Assembly: GCF_014193285.1 (NCBI RefSeq)
Contig: NZ_JACHZE010000010.1
Location: 1 to 64,000, forward strand
Source: Atlantibacter sp. RC6
GTDB lineage: Bacteria; Pseudomonadota; Gammaproteobacteria; Enterobacterales; Enterobacteriaceae
Reading direction: 5' to 3'
DNA: 64,000 bases
Shown here: positions 56,400 to 64,000 of the stretch, piece after piece
Layout: every line of letters begins with the position of its first letter
How positions within the stretch are numbered: the first letter of the stretch is position 1
Made by a program: the position numbers and the translations under genes
The notes under the pieces: generated by a model
Databases searched by the model: none
Seen by the model: the letters and a program-made list of their open reading frames with translations, nothing else
Told to the model about the DNA's origin: nothing

Positions 56400-58427
56400 G
56401 TGAGTATGGATATCAGCGATTTTTATCAAACGTTTTTTGATGAGGCTGACGAACTGTTAGCGGATATGGAGCAGCATCTGCTCTCGTTGGCGCCCGAAGC
56501 GCCGGATTCAGAGCAACTGAATGCCATTTTCCGTGCTGCCCACTCCATAAAAGGCGGTGCCGGCACATTTGGATTTAGCGTGTTGCAGGAAACCACGCAT
56601 CTGATGGAAAACCTGCTTGATGAAGCCCGGCGCGGTGAGATGCAACTCAACACCGACATTATCAACCTGTTTTTGGAAACCAAAGATATTATGCAGGAAC
56701 AGCTCGACGCGTATAAAAGTTCAGAAGAGCCGGACGCTGCCAGCTTCGAATACATCTGCCAGGCGCTGCGCCAGCTTGCGCTGGAAGCGAAGGGCGAAGC
56801 CAGCGCGCAACCGGCATCGCTGGCGCTGGTGACCCCCGAACCGCAAGCGGCTGCGCCCGTCTCTGCGCCTGCCGCCGACGACGGCAAACTGCGCATCACC
56901 TTAAGCGGCTTAAAAGCCAGCGAAGTGGCGCTGTTGCAGGAAGAGCTCGCCAACCTGGGTGACCTGAGCGACGTGGTGCAGGGCGAAAACACCCTGAGCG
57001 CGACGCTGGAAACCAGCGTCAGCGCCGATGACATCAGCGCGGTGCTGTGTTTTGTGGTCGAGCCGGAGCAAATTGCCTTTTCCGCGCCGGGCAACGCCGC
57101 GCCGCAGCCGGTAGAGACCGCCCCCGCGCCGGTGGTGGTGGAAGACGCGAAACCCGCTGCCGTTAGCGTCCCGGCCGCGCCGTTGGCCGCCGCGCCCGCC
57201 CGCGCCGAACGCGAGCAGAAACCGGCGACCCGCGAGCGTGAAAACACCAGCATCCGCGTGGCGGTCGAGAAAGTGGACCAGTTGATCAACCTGGTGGGCG
57301 AACTGGTGATCACCCAGTCGATGCTGGCCCAGCGCTCTAACGAACTGGACCCGGTCACCCATGGCGATCTCATCACCAGCATGAGCCAGCTGGAGCGCAA
57401 CGCCCGCGATCTGCAAGAGTCGGTGATGTCGATCCGCATGATGCCGATGGAGTATGTATTCAGCCGCTTCCCGCGCCTGGTGCGCGACCTGGCGGGCAAG
57501 CTCGGCAAGCAGATTGAACTCACGTTACAGGGCAGCTCCACCGAGCTGGATAAGAGCCTGATTGAGCGCATTATCGATCCGCTGACGCACCTGGTGCGCA
57601 ACAGCCTCGACCACGGTATCGAAATGCCCGAAGACCGCGTAGCGGCGGGCAAATCCCCGGTGGGCAACCTGATCCTCTCCGCCGAACACCAGGGCGGCAA
57701 CATCTGTATTGAAGTGACCGACGACGGGGCAGGGCTGAACCGCGCGCGCATTCTGGCGAAAGCCATGTCCCAGGGCCTGCCGGTGAGCGAAAACATGACC
57801 GATGATGAAGTCGGTATGCTGATTTTCGCGCCGGGCTTCTCCACCGCCGAAGTGGTGACCGATGTGTCCGGTCGCGGGGTGGGCATGGACGTGGTGAAAC
57901 GTAACATCCAGGAGATGGGCGGCCATGTGGAAATCCAGTCCAAACAAGGCGTGGGCACCACTATTCGCATCCTGCTGCCACTGACGCTCGCTATCCTTGA
58001 CGGCATGTCGGTAAAAGTGAACGAAGAAGTGTTTATTCTGCCGCTCAATGCGGTAATGGAATCCCTGCAACCGCGCGAAGAAGATTTACACCCGCTGGCG
58101 GGCGGCGAGCGCGTGCTGGAAGTGCGCGGCGAATACCTGCCGCTGGTGGAATTGTGGAAAGTGTTCGACGTCGAAGGCGCGAAAACCCAGGCCACTCAGG
58201 GCATCGTTGTGATCCTGCAAAGCGCTAACCGCCGTTACGCGCTGCTGGTCGATCAGTTAATTGGTCAACACCAGGTGGTCGTGAAAAACCTTGAAAGCAA
58301 CTATCGCAAGGTGCCGGGTATTTCCGCCGCCACCATTCTGGGTGATGGAAGCGTGGCGCTGATCGTGGATGTATCCGCGCTGCAAAGCATTAACCGTGAA
58401 CAACGTATGGCGCAGACAGCCGCCTGA
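56400..58427 (+). CDS. cheA: Chemotaxis histidine kinase CheA
   Basis: CheA is the kinase of the receptor arrays, passing phosphate to CheY and CheB. The 675-residue protein starts with GTG as in E. coli. The P1 domain has the phosphorylated His48 (FRAAHSIKGGAG); P2 (about 160-230) is more divergent; P3 dimerisation begins at about 280 (NTSIRVAVEKVDQLINLVGE); the P4 ATP site has the N box HLVRNSLDHG, DDGAGL and SGRGVGMDVV; P5 couples to CheW. It is about 20 residues longer than E. coli CheA, in Ala/Pro-rich linkers around P2. An internal Met near residue 98 could give the short form. Confidence 0.97.
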   Translation: MSMDISDFYQTFFDEADELLADMEQHLLSLAPEAPDSEQLNAIFRAAHSIKGGAGTFGFSVLQETTHLMENLLDEARRGEMQLNTDIINLFLETKDIMQEQLDAYKSSEEPDAASFEYICQALRQLALEAKGEASAQPASLALVTPEPQAAAPVSAPAADDGKLRITLSGLKASEVALLQEELANLGDLSDVVQGENTLSATLETSVSADDISAVLCFVVEPEQIAFSAPGNAAPQPVETAPAPVVVEDAKPAAVSVPAAPLAAAPARAEREQKPATRERENTSIRVAVEKVDQLINLVGELVITQSMLAQRSNELDPVTHGDLITSMSQLERNARDLQESVMSIRMMPMEYVFSRFPRLVRDLAGKLGKQIELTLQGSSTELDKSLIERIIDPLTHLVRNSLDHGIEMPEDRVAAGKSPVGNLILSAEHQGGNICIEVTDDGAGLNRARILAKAMSQGLPVSENMTDDEVGMLIFAPGFSTAEVVTDVSGRGVGMDVVKRNIQEMGGHVEIQSKQGVGTTIRILLPLTLAILDGMSVKVNEEVFILPLNAVMESLQPREEDLHPLAGGERVLEVRGEYLPLVELWKVFDVEGAKTQATQGIVVILQSANRRYALLVDQLIGQHQVVVKNLESNYRKVPGISAATILGDGSVALIVDVSALQSINREQRMAQTAA

Positions 58428-58448
58428 TTAGCTTAGGAAAATATGCAA

Positions 58449-58952
58449 ATGACCGGTATGAGTAATGTAACCAAGCTGGCCGGAGAGCCGTCTGGCCAGG
58501 AGTTTCTGGTATTCACCCTCGGCGATGAAGAGTACGGCATCGACATTCTGAAAGTGCAGGAGATCCGCGGTTACGACCAGGTAACCCGTATCGCTAACAC
58601 GCCGTCGTTCATCAAAGGCGTGACCAACCTGCGCGGCGTGATTGTGCCGATTGTCGACTTACGCATCAAATTTAATCAGGAAGATGTGGATTACAACGAC
58701 AACACGGTGGTGATCGTACTGAACCTGGGCCAGCGCGTGGTGGGGATTGTAGTGGATGGCGTGTCGGACGTGCTCTCCCTGACTAACGATCAGATCCGCC
58801 CGGCGCCGGAATTCGCCGTGACCCTGTCGACCGAATACCTGACTGGCCTCGGCGCGGTGGGCGACCGGATGCTGATTCTGGTGAACATCGAAAAACTGCT
58901 CAACAGCGAAGAAATGGCGCTGCTGGACAGCGCCGCCGCTCGCGTGGCGTAA
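58449..58952 (+). CDS. cheW: Chemotaxis coupling protein CheW
   Basis: CheW bridges receptors and CheA in the array. The 167-residue protein is almost identical to E. coli CheW, with [20 protein letters not shown] and the receptor-contact part [13 protein letters not shown]. The start at 58449 matches the E. coli N-terminus; an ATG two codons earlier lies closer to AGGAAA and might also be used. It is 21 bases after cheA. A GC-rich hairpin follows. Confidence 0.96.
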   Translation: MTGMSNVTKLAGEPSGQEFLVFTLGDEEYGIDILKVQEIRGYDQVTRIANTPSFIKGVTNLRGVIVPIVDLRIKFNQEDVDYNDNTVVIVLNLGQRVVGIVVDGVSDVLSLTNDQIRPAPEFAVTLSTEYLTGLGAVGDRMLILVNIEKLLNSEEMALLDSAAARVA

Positions 58953-58963
58953 CGCCTTCCTGC

Positions 58964-58986
58964 CCGGCGGCGTGCCGTCGCCGGGT
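58964..58986 (+). terminator. Hairpin after cheW
   Basis: CCCGGCG pairs with CGCCGGG around a 9-base loop, 12 bases after the cheW stop, without a T run. It probably ends or stabilises the mot-che transcript. Confidence 0.6.
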
Positions 58987-59164
58987 ATATCCTCTACTGG
59001 GCTTGCAAAATAGCCACACCTACACTTTCCCGCTGTTTATCCGCACCCTGAGCAGGCAAAACGTCAGCGCCGGTTTCGCAAAGCATTTTGCTTACACAGC
59101 GATACGCGGGGGTGGATATCGCTTTTTGAGCTCCTCCGAGCTGTGGCAAATTGCGTCAGGTTAA

Positions 59165-59191
59165 TAAAGTTCCTTCGTCACGTGCCGATAA
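59165..59191 (+). promoter_or_regulatory. Sigma-28 (FliA) promoter of the tar operon
   Basis: TAAAGTTC and GCCGATAA are separated by exactly 11 bases, one mismatch from the flagellar sigma-28 consensus. It lies about 37 bases before the tar start and should drive tar-tap-cheRB as a class 3 late operon. Confidence 0.93.
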
Positions 59192-59227
59192 CAGCGACAG
59201 TAGACCTGCTTAGAAGGCGTTATCTGT

Positions 59228-60904
59228 ATGCTGAACCGTATTCGTGTCGTCACTCTGTTAATGGTTGTTTTAGTGGTGTTTGCCCTGCTGCAATTGATTT
59301 CCGGCGGCCTGTTCTTCACCTCGGTGAAAGACAGTCAGGAGACGTTCGGCATCTCGCATGAGTTGCGGGTTCAGCAAGGAGAATTGAATGAGGCCTGGGA
59401 GTTGATGCTGCAAACCCGCATCAACCTGAGCCGCTCCTCAGCGCGTATGTTGATGACGCCGACCATCGAACAAAGCAGCGCTAAAACCGATCTCCTCAAC
59501 AGCGCCAAAGCCTCGTTGAAAAGCGCTCAGGAGCATTTCGCCGCTTTCCAGCAAAGCCAGGTCGCTTTACCGGTCATGACCACTGCCATTGTTGAGGTGG
59601 AAAAAGCCTACCGGGAATACGACAGCGCGCTGGCAGAACTGGTGCAGTTCCTGGAAACCGGCAATCTGGACGCTTACTTCGCTCAGCCAACCCAGGGGAA
59701 ACAAAACGCGCTGGATAAAGCGATCAAAACTTACGAAGCGCTGAACGTTGAACTGTACCAGGCCGCTTTTGACGGCAGTAAAGCTGATTACCGCCTGGCG
59801 CTGTGGCAACTGGGCGCGCTGGGCGTCGCCCTGCTGGTAGTGATTGTGCTGGTGTGGTTTGGGATCCGTAGCGCTTTACTGACCCCCCTGAGCCAGGTGA
59901 TCAGCCATATCCGTAAAATCGCCAGCGGCGATCTGACCCCGCAACTGGTTATCGCCGGGCGCAACGAAATCACCGCGCTGGCCGCCAGCCTGCAGCATAT
60001 GCAGCAGGAGTTGATCGACACCGTCACCAGCGTGCGCGAAGGCTCCGACGCCATCTATACCGGCACCAGCGAAATCGCCGCCGGGAATAACGATCTCTCT
60101 TCGCGTACCGAGCAGCAGGCGGCCTCGCTGGAAGAAACCGCCGCCAGCATGGAACAACTGACCGCCACGGTGAAGCAGAACGCCGAAAACGCCCGCCAGG
60201 CGTCGTTGCTGGCGCAGAGCGCGTCCGAAACCGCCGGGCGCGGCGGTAAAGTGGTGGACGGCGTGGTCAATACCATGCACGACATCGCCGCCAGCTCGAA
60301 GAAAATCGCCGACATCACCAGCGTGATCGACGGCATTGCCTTCCAGACCAATATTCTGGCGCTGAACGCAGCCGTAGAAGCGGCCCGTGCCGGGGAGCAG
60401 GGGCGGGGATTCGCAGTGGTGGCCGGTGAAGTGCGTAACCTCGCCAGCCGCAGCGCCCAGGCGGCCAAAGAGATCAAAGCCCTGATCGAAGACTCCGTGG
60501 CGCGCGTCAATACCGGCTCGGTGCTGGTGGAGAGCGCGGGCGACACCATGCAGGACATCGTCAACGCCGTGACCCGCGTCACCGACATTATGGGCGAAAT
60601 CGCCTCGGCGTCGGATGAGCAGAGCCGCGGCATCGACCAGGTGGCGCTGGCGGTTTCCGAAATGGACCGCGTCACCCAACAGAACGCCTCGCTGGTGGAG
60701 CAATCCGCCGCCGCCGCCGTGGCGCTGGAAGAACAGGCCAGTCTGTTGACCCAGGCCGTTTCCGCTTTTCGTTTACACACACAACCAACAGCACACCAGG
60801 ACGCGCACCCTGGTCGCGATGAGAGCCCCAGAGGCGGCGCAGCGGCGCTTACTCCTCGTAAGGCCCTCGCTGGCGGCCAGGACGACAACTGGGAAACATT
60901 TTAA
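59228..60904 (+). CDS. tar: Methyl-accepting chemoreceptor Tar-like (aspartate)
   Basis: A 558-residue inner-membrane receptor with a membrane helix at about 7-30, a periplasmic four-helix sensor, a second helix at about 192-213, a HAMP domain and the long signalling hairpin. The aspartate-binding arginines Arg64, Arg69 and Arg73 ([16 protein letters not shown]) and the FAQPTQG segment with Thr155 match E. coli Tar. The hairpin tip [21 protein letters not shown] is invariant. It ends in NWETF, the tether for CheR and CheB. AGAAGGCG is the ribosome site, and a sigma-28 promoter lies upstream. Position and residues favour Tar over Tsr. Confidence 0.93.
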   Translation: MLNRIRVVTLLMVVLVVFALLQLISGGLFFTSVKDSQETFGISHELRVQQGELNEAWELMLQTRINLSRSSARMLMTPTIEQSSAKTDLLNSAKASLKSAQEHFAAFQQSQVALPVMTTAIVEVEKAYREYDSALAELVQFLETGNLDAYFAQPTQGKQNALDKAIKTYEALNVELYQAAFDGSKADYRLALWQLGALGVALLVVIVLVWFGIRSALLTPLSQVISHIRKIASGDLTPQLVIAGRNEITALAASLQHMQQELIDTVTSVREGSDAIYTGTSEIAAGNNDLSSRTEQQAASLEETAASMEQLTATVKQNAENARQASLLAQSASETAGRGGKVVDGVVNTMHDIAASSKKIADITSVIDGIAFQTNILALNAAVEAARAGEQGRGFAVVAGEVRNLASRSAQAAKEIKALIEDSVARVNTGSVLVESAGDTMQDIVNAVTRVTDIMGEIASASDEQSRGIDQVALAVSEMDRVTQQNASLVEQSAAAAVALEEQASLLTQAVSAFRLHTQPTAHQDAHPGRDESPRGGAAALTPRKALAGGQDDNWETF

Positions 60905-60985
60905 TAACCACCCTGAGTAGTTTGAGCGGTTGTATGGGCGACAGGGAGAAGGGACCAGGAACGGGGGAGCAAACCCAACAATGCG

Positions 60986-61005
60986 GCAACTTGAAGTATG
61001 ACGGG
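60986..61005 (+). repeat. Intergenic dispersed-repeat-like motif
   Basis: GCAACTTGAAGTATGACGGG lies between tar and tap. I recall this motif, and its complement, from many enterobacterial intergenic regions, so it may be part of a dispersed repeat. Only one copy is seen in the window. Confidence 0.35.
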
Positions 61006-61039
61006 ATTGAATCGGCAATGTTGCCATGTGGGAGAGTGA

Positions 61040-62644
61040 ATGTTTAACCGTATCCGTATCTCGACCAGTTTGATGTTACTGATGATCCTCTGCGGAATAT
61101 TGCAGATCAGCAGTAATGGCCTCTCATTCTGGGCGTTTCGCGACGACAACCAGAACCTGAAAATGGTTGAAGCCAGCAATCACCAGCGCGACACCCTGAC
61201 GCAGACCCGCGCTGAACTGCTGGAGGCAGGCACCGCGCTGAACCGCGCGGGCACTCTGACGGCGCTGAGCTATCCGCCTGAAGAGATCAAGGCGCTGATG
61301 ACCACCGCGCGCGCCAGCCTTAAGCAGGGGGATGCGCTGTTTGCGCAGTTTATGGCGACTGAGGCGCTGACGGCAGACGGCGAGGCGATGAAAACCTCGA
61401 CGGCGCAAACCTTTAAAACCTGGCGGGAAGACATTGAACATCAGGCAACCTGGCTGGAGAACAACCAGCTTTCCGATTTCCTGACCGCCCCGGCTCAGCA
61501 GTCACAAAAGGCGTTTGACGCCAGTTACAACGCGTGGCAGCAGAACATCAGCCTGTTTGTTCGCCAGGCGAGCGAAGACAGCCAGGTTAACCTGCGTATT
61601 TCCGGGCTGATTTTCGCCGTGGGAACGATCTCCGCCGTGGTCCTGCTGCTGGGCTCGCTGTGGTGGGTACGCGCGCTGGTGGTGACGCCGCTGGCTATCG
61701 TCCGCAGCCACTTCGACAGCATCGCCGAAGGTAACCTGGCGCGCACCATTGAGGTATATGGGCGTAACGAGATTTCGCTGATTTTCGCCACCCTGAAGTC
61801 AATGCAAACCCGCCTGCGCGATACCCTGGGGCAGGTGCGCCAGGGCAGCCATGAAATGCATACCGGCATCGGCGAAATTGCCGCCGGGAATAACGATCTG
61901 TCGGCGCGTACCGAGCAGCAGGCGGCATCGCTGGCGGAAACCGCAGCCAGTATGGAACAACTGACCGCCACCGTCAGCCAGAACGCCGACAACGCGCGCC
62001 AGGCCTCGCAGCTGGCGCGCGACGCGGCGCAAACCGCGCAGCGCGGCGGCGATCAGGCGGCGAATGTTGCCAGTACCATGCGCGGCATTGAGGTGAGCTC
62101 GCAGAAAATCAGCGACATCACCAGCGTGATCGACGGTATCGCCTTCCAGACCAATATCCTGGCATTGAACGCGGCAGTAGAAGCCGCGCGCGCCGGGGAG
62201 CAGGGGCGCGGATTCGCGGTGGTGGCCGGTGAAGTCCGCAATCTGGCCAGCCGCAGCGCCCAGGCGGCGAAAGAGATTAAGGTGTTGATTGACGAGTCGG
62301 TTGCCCGGGTGCAGCAGGGCTCGCAACTGGTGGATACCGCCGCCAATACCATGTCGGAAATTGTTCGTTCGGTTACTCAGGTCAACGACATTATGGGGGA
62401 GATCGCCTCGGCTTCCGATGAGCAGCGCCGTGGCATTGAGCAGGTTGCCCAGGCGGTAAGCCAAATGGATCAGGTGACGCAGCAAAACGCCGCGTTAGTC
62501 GAAGAAGCCGCCGCCGCGACCGATTCGCTGTCCGGTCAGGCCGAGCGTCTCACCACGCTGGTATCGGCATTTAACCTTGAAAGTATTGTCCGGGAGGACA
62601 ATGAAGTGGCAGTCACCCCGCAACGGGTGCCGGTTTTAACCTGA
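61040..62644 (+). CDS. tap: Methyl-accepting chemoreceptor Tap-like (dipeptide)
   Basis: The 534-residue receptor begins [20 protein letters not shown] and has [32 protein letters not shown] and [13 protein letters not shown] segments that identify it with E. coli Tap, which senses dipeptides through the binding protein DppA. The signalling tip is invariant. As in E. coli Tap there is no NWETF tether at the end (it ends RVPVLT), so it depends on Tar or Tsr for efficient methylation. It follows tar after 135 bases without a visible sigma-28 promoter of its own. Salmonella lacks tap, so its presence narrows the possible host. Confidence 0.92.
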   Translation: MFNRIRISTSLMLLMILCGILQISSNGLSFWAFRDDNQNLKMVEASNHQRDTLTQTRAELLEAGTALNRAGTLTALSYPPEEIKALMTTARASLKQGDALFAQFMATEALTADGEAMKTSTAQTFKTWREDIEHQATWLENNQLSDFLTAPAQQSQKAFDASYNAWQQNISLFVRQASEDSQVNLRISGLIFAVGTISAVVLLLGSLWWVRALVVTPLAIVRSHFDSIAEGNLARTIEVYGRNEISLIFATLKSMQTRLRDTLGQVRQGSHEMHTGIGEIAAGNNDLSARTEQQAASLAETAASMEQLTATVSQNADNARQASQLARDAAQTAQRGGDQAANVASTMRGIEVSSQKISDITSVIDGIAFQTNILALNAAVEAARAGEQGRGFAVVAGEVRNLASRSAQAAKEIKVLIDESVARVQQGSQLVDTAANTMSEIVRSVTQVNDIMGEIASASDEQRRGIEQVAQAVSQMDQVTQQNAALVEEAAAATDSLSGQAERLTTLVSAFNLESIVREDNEVAVTPQRVPVLT

Positions 62645-62664
62645 ATCCATGTAAAGAAGGCGCT

Positions 62665-63531
62665 ATGACATCATCACTGCCCAACGGGCAAACGTCATTA
62701 CTGTTTCAGATGACCCAGCGCCTCGCGCTATCCGACGCGCATTTTCGTCGGATATGCCAACTGATTTATCAGCGCGCCGGGATTGTATTGGCTGAGCATA
62801 AAAGGGACATGGTTTATAACCGGCTGGTCCGCCGGTTACGCACCCTGGGTCTCGACGATTTTGGTCGCTATCTGAGTATGCTGGAAGCGAACCCGAACAG
62901 CGCAGAATGGCAGGCTTTTGTTAACTCATTAACCACCAACCTGACGGCGTTTTTCCGCGAGGCGCACCACTTTCCGGTGCTGGCCGACCATGCGCGCAAA
63001 CGCAGCGGGGAGTACCGGGTATGGAGCGCCGCCGCCTCGACGGGGGAGGAGCCGTACTCCATCGCCATCACGCTTGCCGACGCGCTGGGCATCGCCCCGG
63101 GGCGTTTCACCGTGTTTGCCAGCGACATCGACACCGAAGTGCTGCAAAAGGCGCAGAGCGCGATCTACCGCCAGGAAGAGCTTAAAACCCTCTCGCCACA
63201 GCAATTGCAACGCTACTTTATGCGCGGCACCGGTCCCCATGAGGGGCTGGTGCGCGTGCGCAGCGAGCTCGGCAACGCCGTTCAGTTCGCCGCGCTGAAT
63301 TTGTTGGATAAGCAGTACAACGTACCCGGCCCGTTTGACGCGATTTTTTGCCGCAACGTGATGATTTACTTTGATAAAGAAACACAGCAGGAGATCCTCA
63401 AGCGTTTTGTGCCGTTACTCAAACCGGGGGGGTTATTGTTCGCCGGGCATTCAGAGAATTTCAGTAATCTCAGCCGCGATTTCTGGCTCCGTGGCCAGAC
63501 GGTTTACGCGCTGAGTAAGGAAAGACAATGA
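62665..63531 (+). CDS. cheR: Chemotaxis methyltransferase CheR
   Basis: CheR methylates receptor glutamates with S-adenosylmethionine during adaptation. The 288-residue protein has the N-terminal helical domain ([20 protein letters not shown]) with basic residues that meet receptors, the SAM-binding part [18 protein letters not shown], and [14 protein letters not shown]. It matches E. coli CheR along its length with two more residues. Its stop overlaps the cheB start (ATGA). Confidence 0.96.
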   Translation: MTSSLPNGQTSLLFQMTQRLALSDAHFRRICQLIYQRAGIVLAEHKRDMVYNRLVRRLRTLGLDDFGRYLSMLEANPNSAEWQAFVNSLTTNLTAFFREAHHFPVLADHARKRSGEYRVWSAAASTGEEPYSIAITLADALGIAPGRFTVFASDIDTEVLQKAQSAIYRQEELKTLSPQQLQRYFMRGTGPHEGLVRVRSELGNAVQFAALNLLDKQYNVPGPFDAIFCRNVMIYFDKETQQEILKRFVPLLKPGGLLFAGHSENFSNLSRDFWLRGQTVYALSKERQ

Positions 63532-64000
63532 GTAAAATCAAGGTGCTGTCTGTAGATGACTCGGCGTTGATGCGTCAAATCATGACGGAAATCATCAACA
63601 GTCACAGCGATATGGAAATGGTGGCGACGGCGCCCGATCCGTTAGTGGCCCGGGATTTAATTAAAAAATTCAACCCGGATGTCCTGACGCTGGATGTGGA
63701 AATGCCGCGCATGGACGGGCTGGATTTTCTGGAAAAACTGATGCGCCTGCGGCCTATGCCGGTGGTGATGGTCTCTTCCCTGACCGGCAAAGGTTCGGAA
63801 GTGACGCTGCGCGCGCTGGAGCTGGGCGCGGTGGACTTCGTTACTAAACCGCAGTTGGGCATCCGTGAAGGCATGCTGGCGTACAGCGAAATGATCGCTG
63901 AGAAAGTGCGCACCGCGGCGCGCGCAAAAGTCGCCACTCGCGCCCAGCAGGCGGTTCCTGCCACCCTGAAGGCCGGCCCGATGCTCAGCTCGGAGAAACT
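63528..64000 (+). CDS. cheB: Chemotaxis methylesterase CheB (partial, 5' part)
   Basis: Only the first 157 codons are in the window; the gene runs off the right edge. The receiver domain is complete, with Asp10 and Asp11, the phosphorylated Asp56 ([12 protein letters not shown]), and Ser/Thr and Lys of the active site ([16 protein letters not shown]). The linker to the esterase domain begins at about residue 130. The catalytic esterase domain is not visible. Phosphorylation by CheA activates removal of receptor methyl groups. It overlaps cheR by four bases. Confidence 0.96.
   Translation, partial: MSKIKVLSVDDSALMRQIMTEIINSHSDMEMVATAPDPLVARDLIKKFNPDVLTLDVEMPRMDGLDFLEKLMRLRPMPVVMVSSLTGKGSEVTLRALELGAVDFVTKPQLGIREGMLAYSEMIAEKVRTAARAKVATRAQQAVPATLKAGPMLSSEK

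Noticed and set aside
56426..58195. 589-codon open frame on the minus strand opposite cheA
   Set aside because: It is an antisense shadow of GC-rich cheA codons, with Ser/Arg-rich low-complexity sequence and no ribosome site or family match.

Overview
The window is chromosomal DNA from a flagellated member of the Enterobacteriaceae. Nearly every protein aligns end to end with a remembered E. coli or Salmonella counterpart, and gene order matches E. coli in long blocks (yedJ-dcm-vsr-yedA-yedI-yodC-dgcQ-yedP-dsrA-yodD-dsrB-rcsA-fliR..fliE; agp-yccJ-wrbA-ymdF; rutR-putA-putP-phoH; ftnB-araFGH-otsBA-uspC-flhDC-motAB-cheAW-tar-tap-cheRB). The blocks are joined differently from E. coli: the agp..phoH block (about 23 min in E. 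coli) lies between fliE and ftnB/araFGH (about 42-43 min). GC-rich coding DNA and the mix of tap, rcsA/dsrA and an intact OmpS-type porin suggest a Kosakonia/Enterobacter-like genus, but the genus cannot be fixed from this sequence alone.

Layout. (1) 1-3131 is the right end of a prophage: the tail of a phage-type gene, an SOS-controlled umuDC pair, two small orphan genes, a tRNA-Pro-like 3' fragment with its own terminator, and a duplicated 3' part of the serine tRNA gene serU that marks the attachment site. (2) 3248-14632 holds a general porin, dcm/vsr DNA methylation and repair, small membrane proteins, a diguanylate cyclase, the small RNA DsrA, and the capsule activator RcsA. (3) 14944-26052 is a complete flagellar basal-body and export cluster, fliR to fliF on the minus strand with fliE divergent. 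(4) 26094-33853 mixes core genes (agp, yccJ, wrbA, ymdF) with accessory ones: an SDR/HxlR pair sharing an operator-like sequence, an unrecognised 289-aa protein, and a trimeric-autotransporter-like protein rich in repeats. (5) 34010-43280 has a DMT exporter, rutR without the rut operon, the proline genes putA/putP, and phoH. (6) 43335-52720 has a Dcu transporter, ferritin-like FtnB, arabinose uptake (araFGH), trehalose synthesis (otsBA) and uspC. (7) 52721-64000 is the master flagellar regulator flhDC with its control region, the motor genes motAB, and the chemotaxis genes up to a truncated cheB.

How the parts work together: FlhDC (activated by CRP, probably repressed by RcsAB) turns on the fli cluster. 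Sigma-28 then drives the late chemoreceptor genes from a perfect promoter upstream of tar. RcsA, encoded in the same window, has its own RcsAB box and links capsule induction to repression of motility. DsrA and DgcQ add further control over the motile-to-sedentary switch. The rest is carbon and nitrogen scavenging (proline, arabinose, C4-dicarboxylates) and stress protection.

The least conventional elements are the headless YadA-like protein with 12 copies of a 12-residue N-x-x-R motif, the unrecognised gene beside it, the duplicated HxlR operator candidate, a porin whose constriction-loop glutamate is replaced by valine, and the nested tRNA fragments at the prophage boundary. I found no CRISPR array, no complete insertion sequence and no obvious new defence system.
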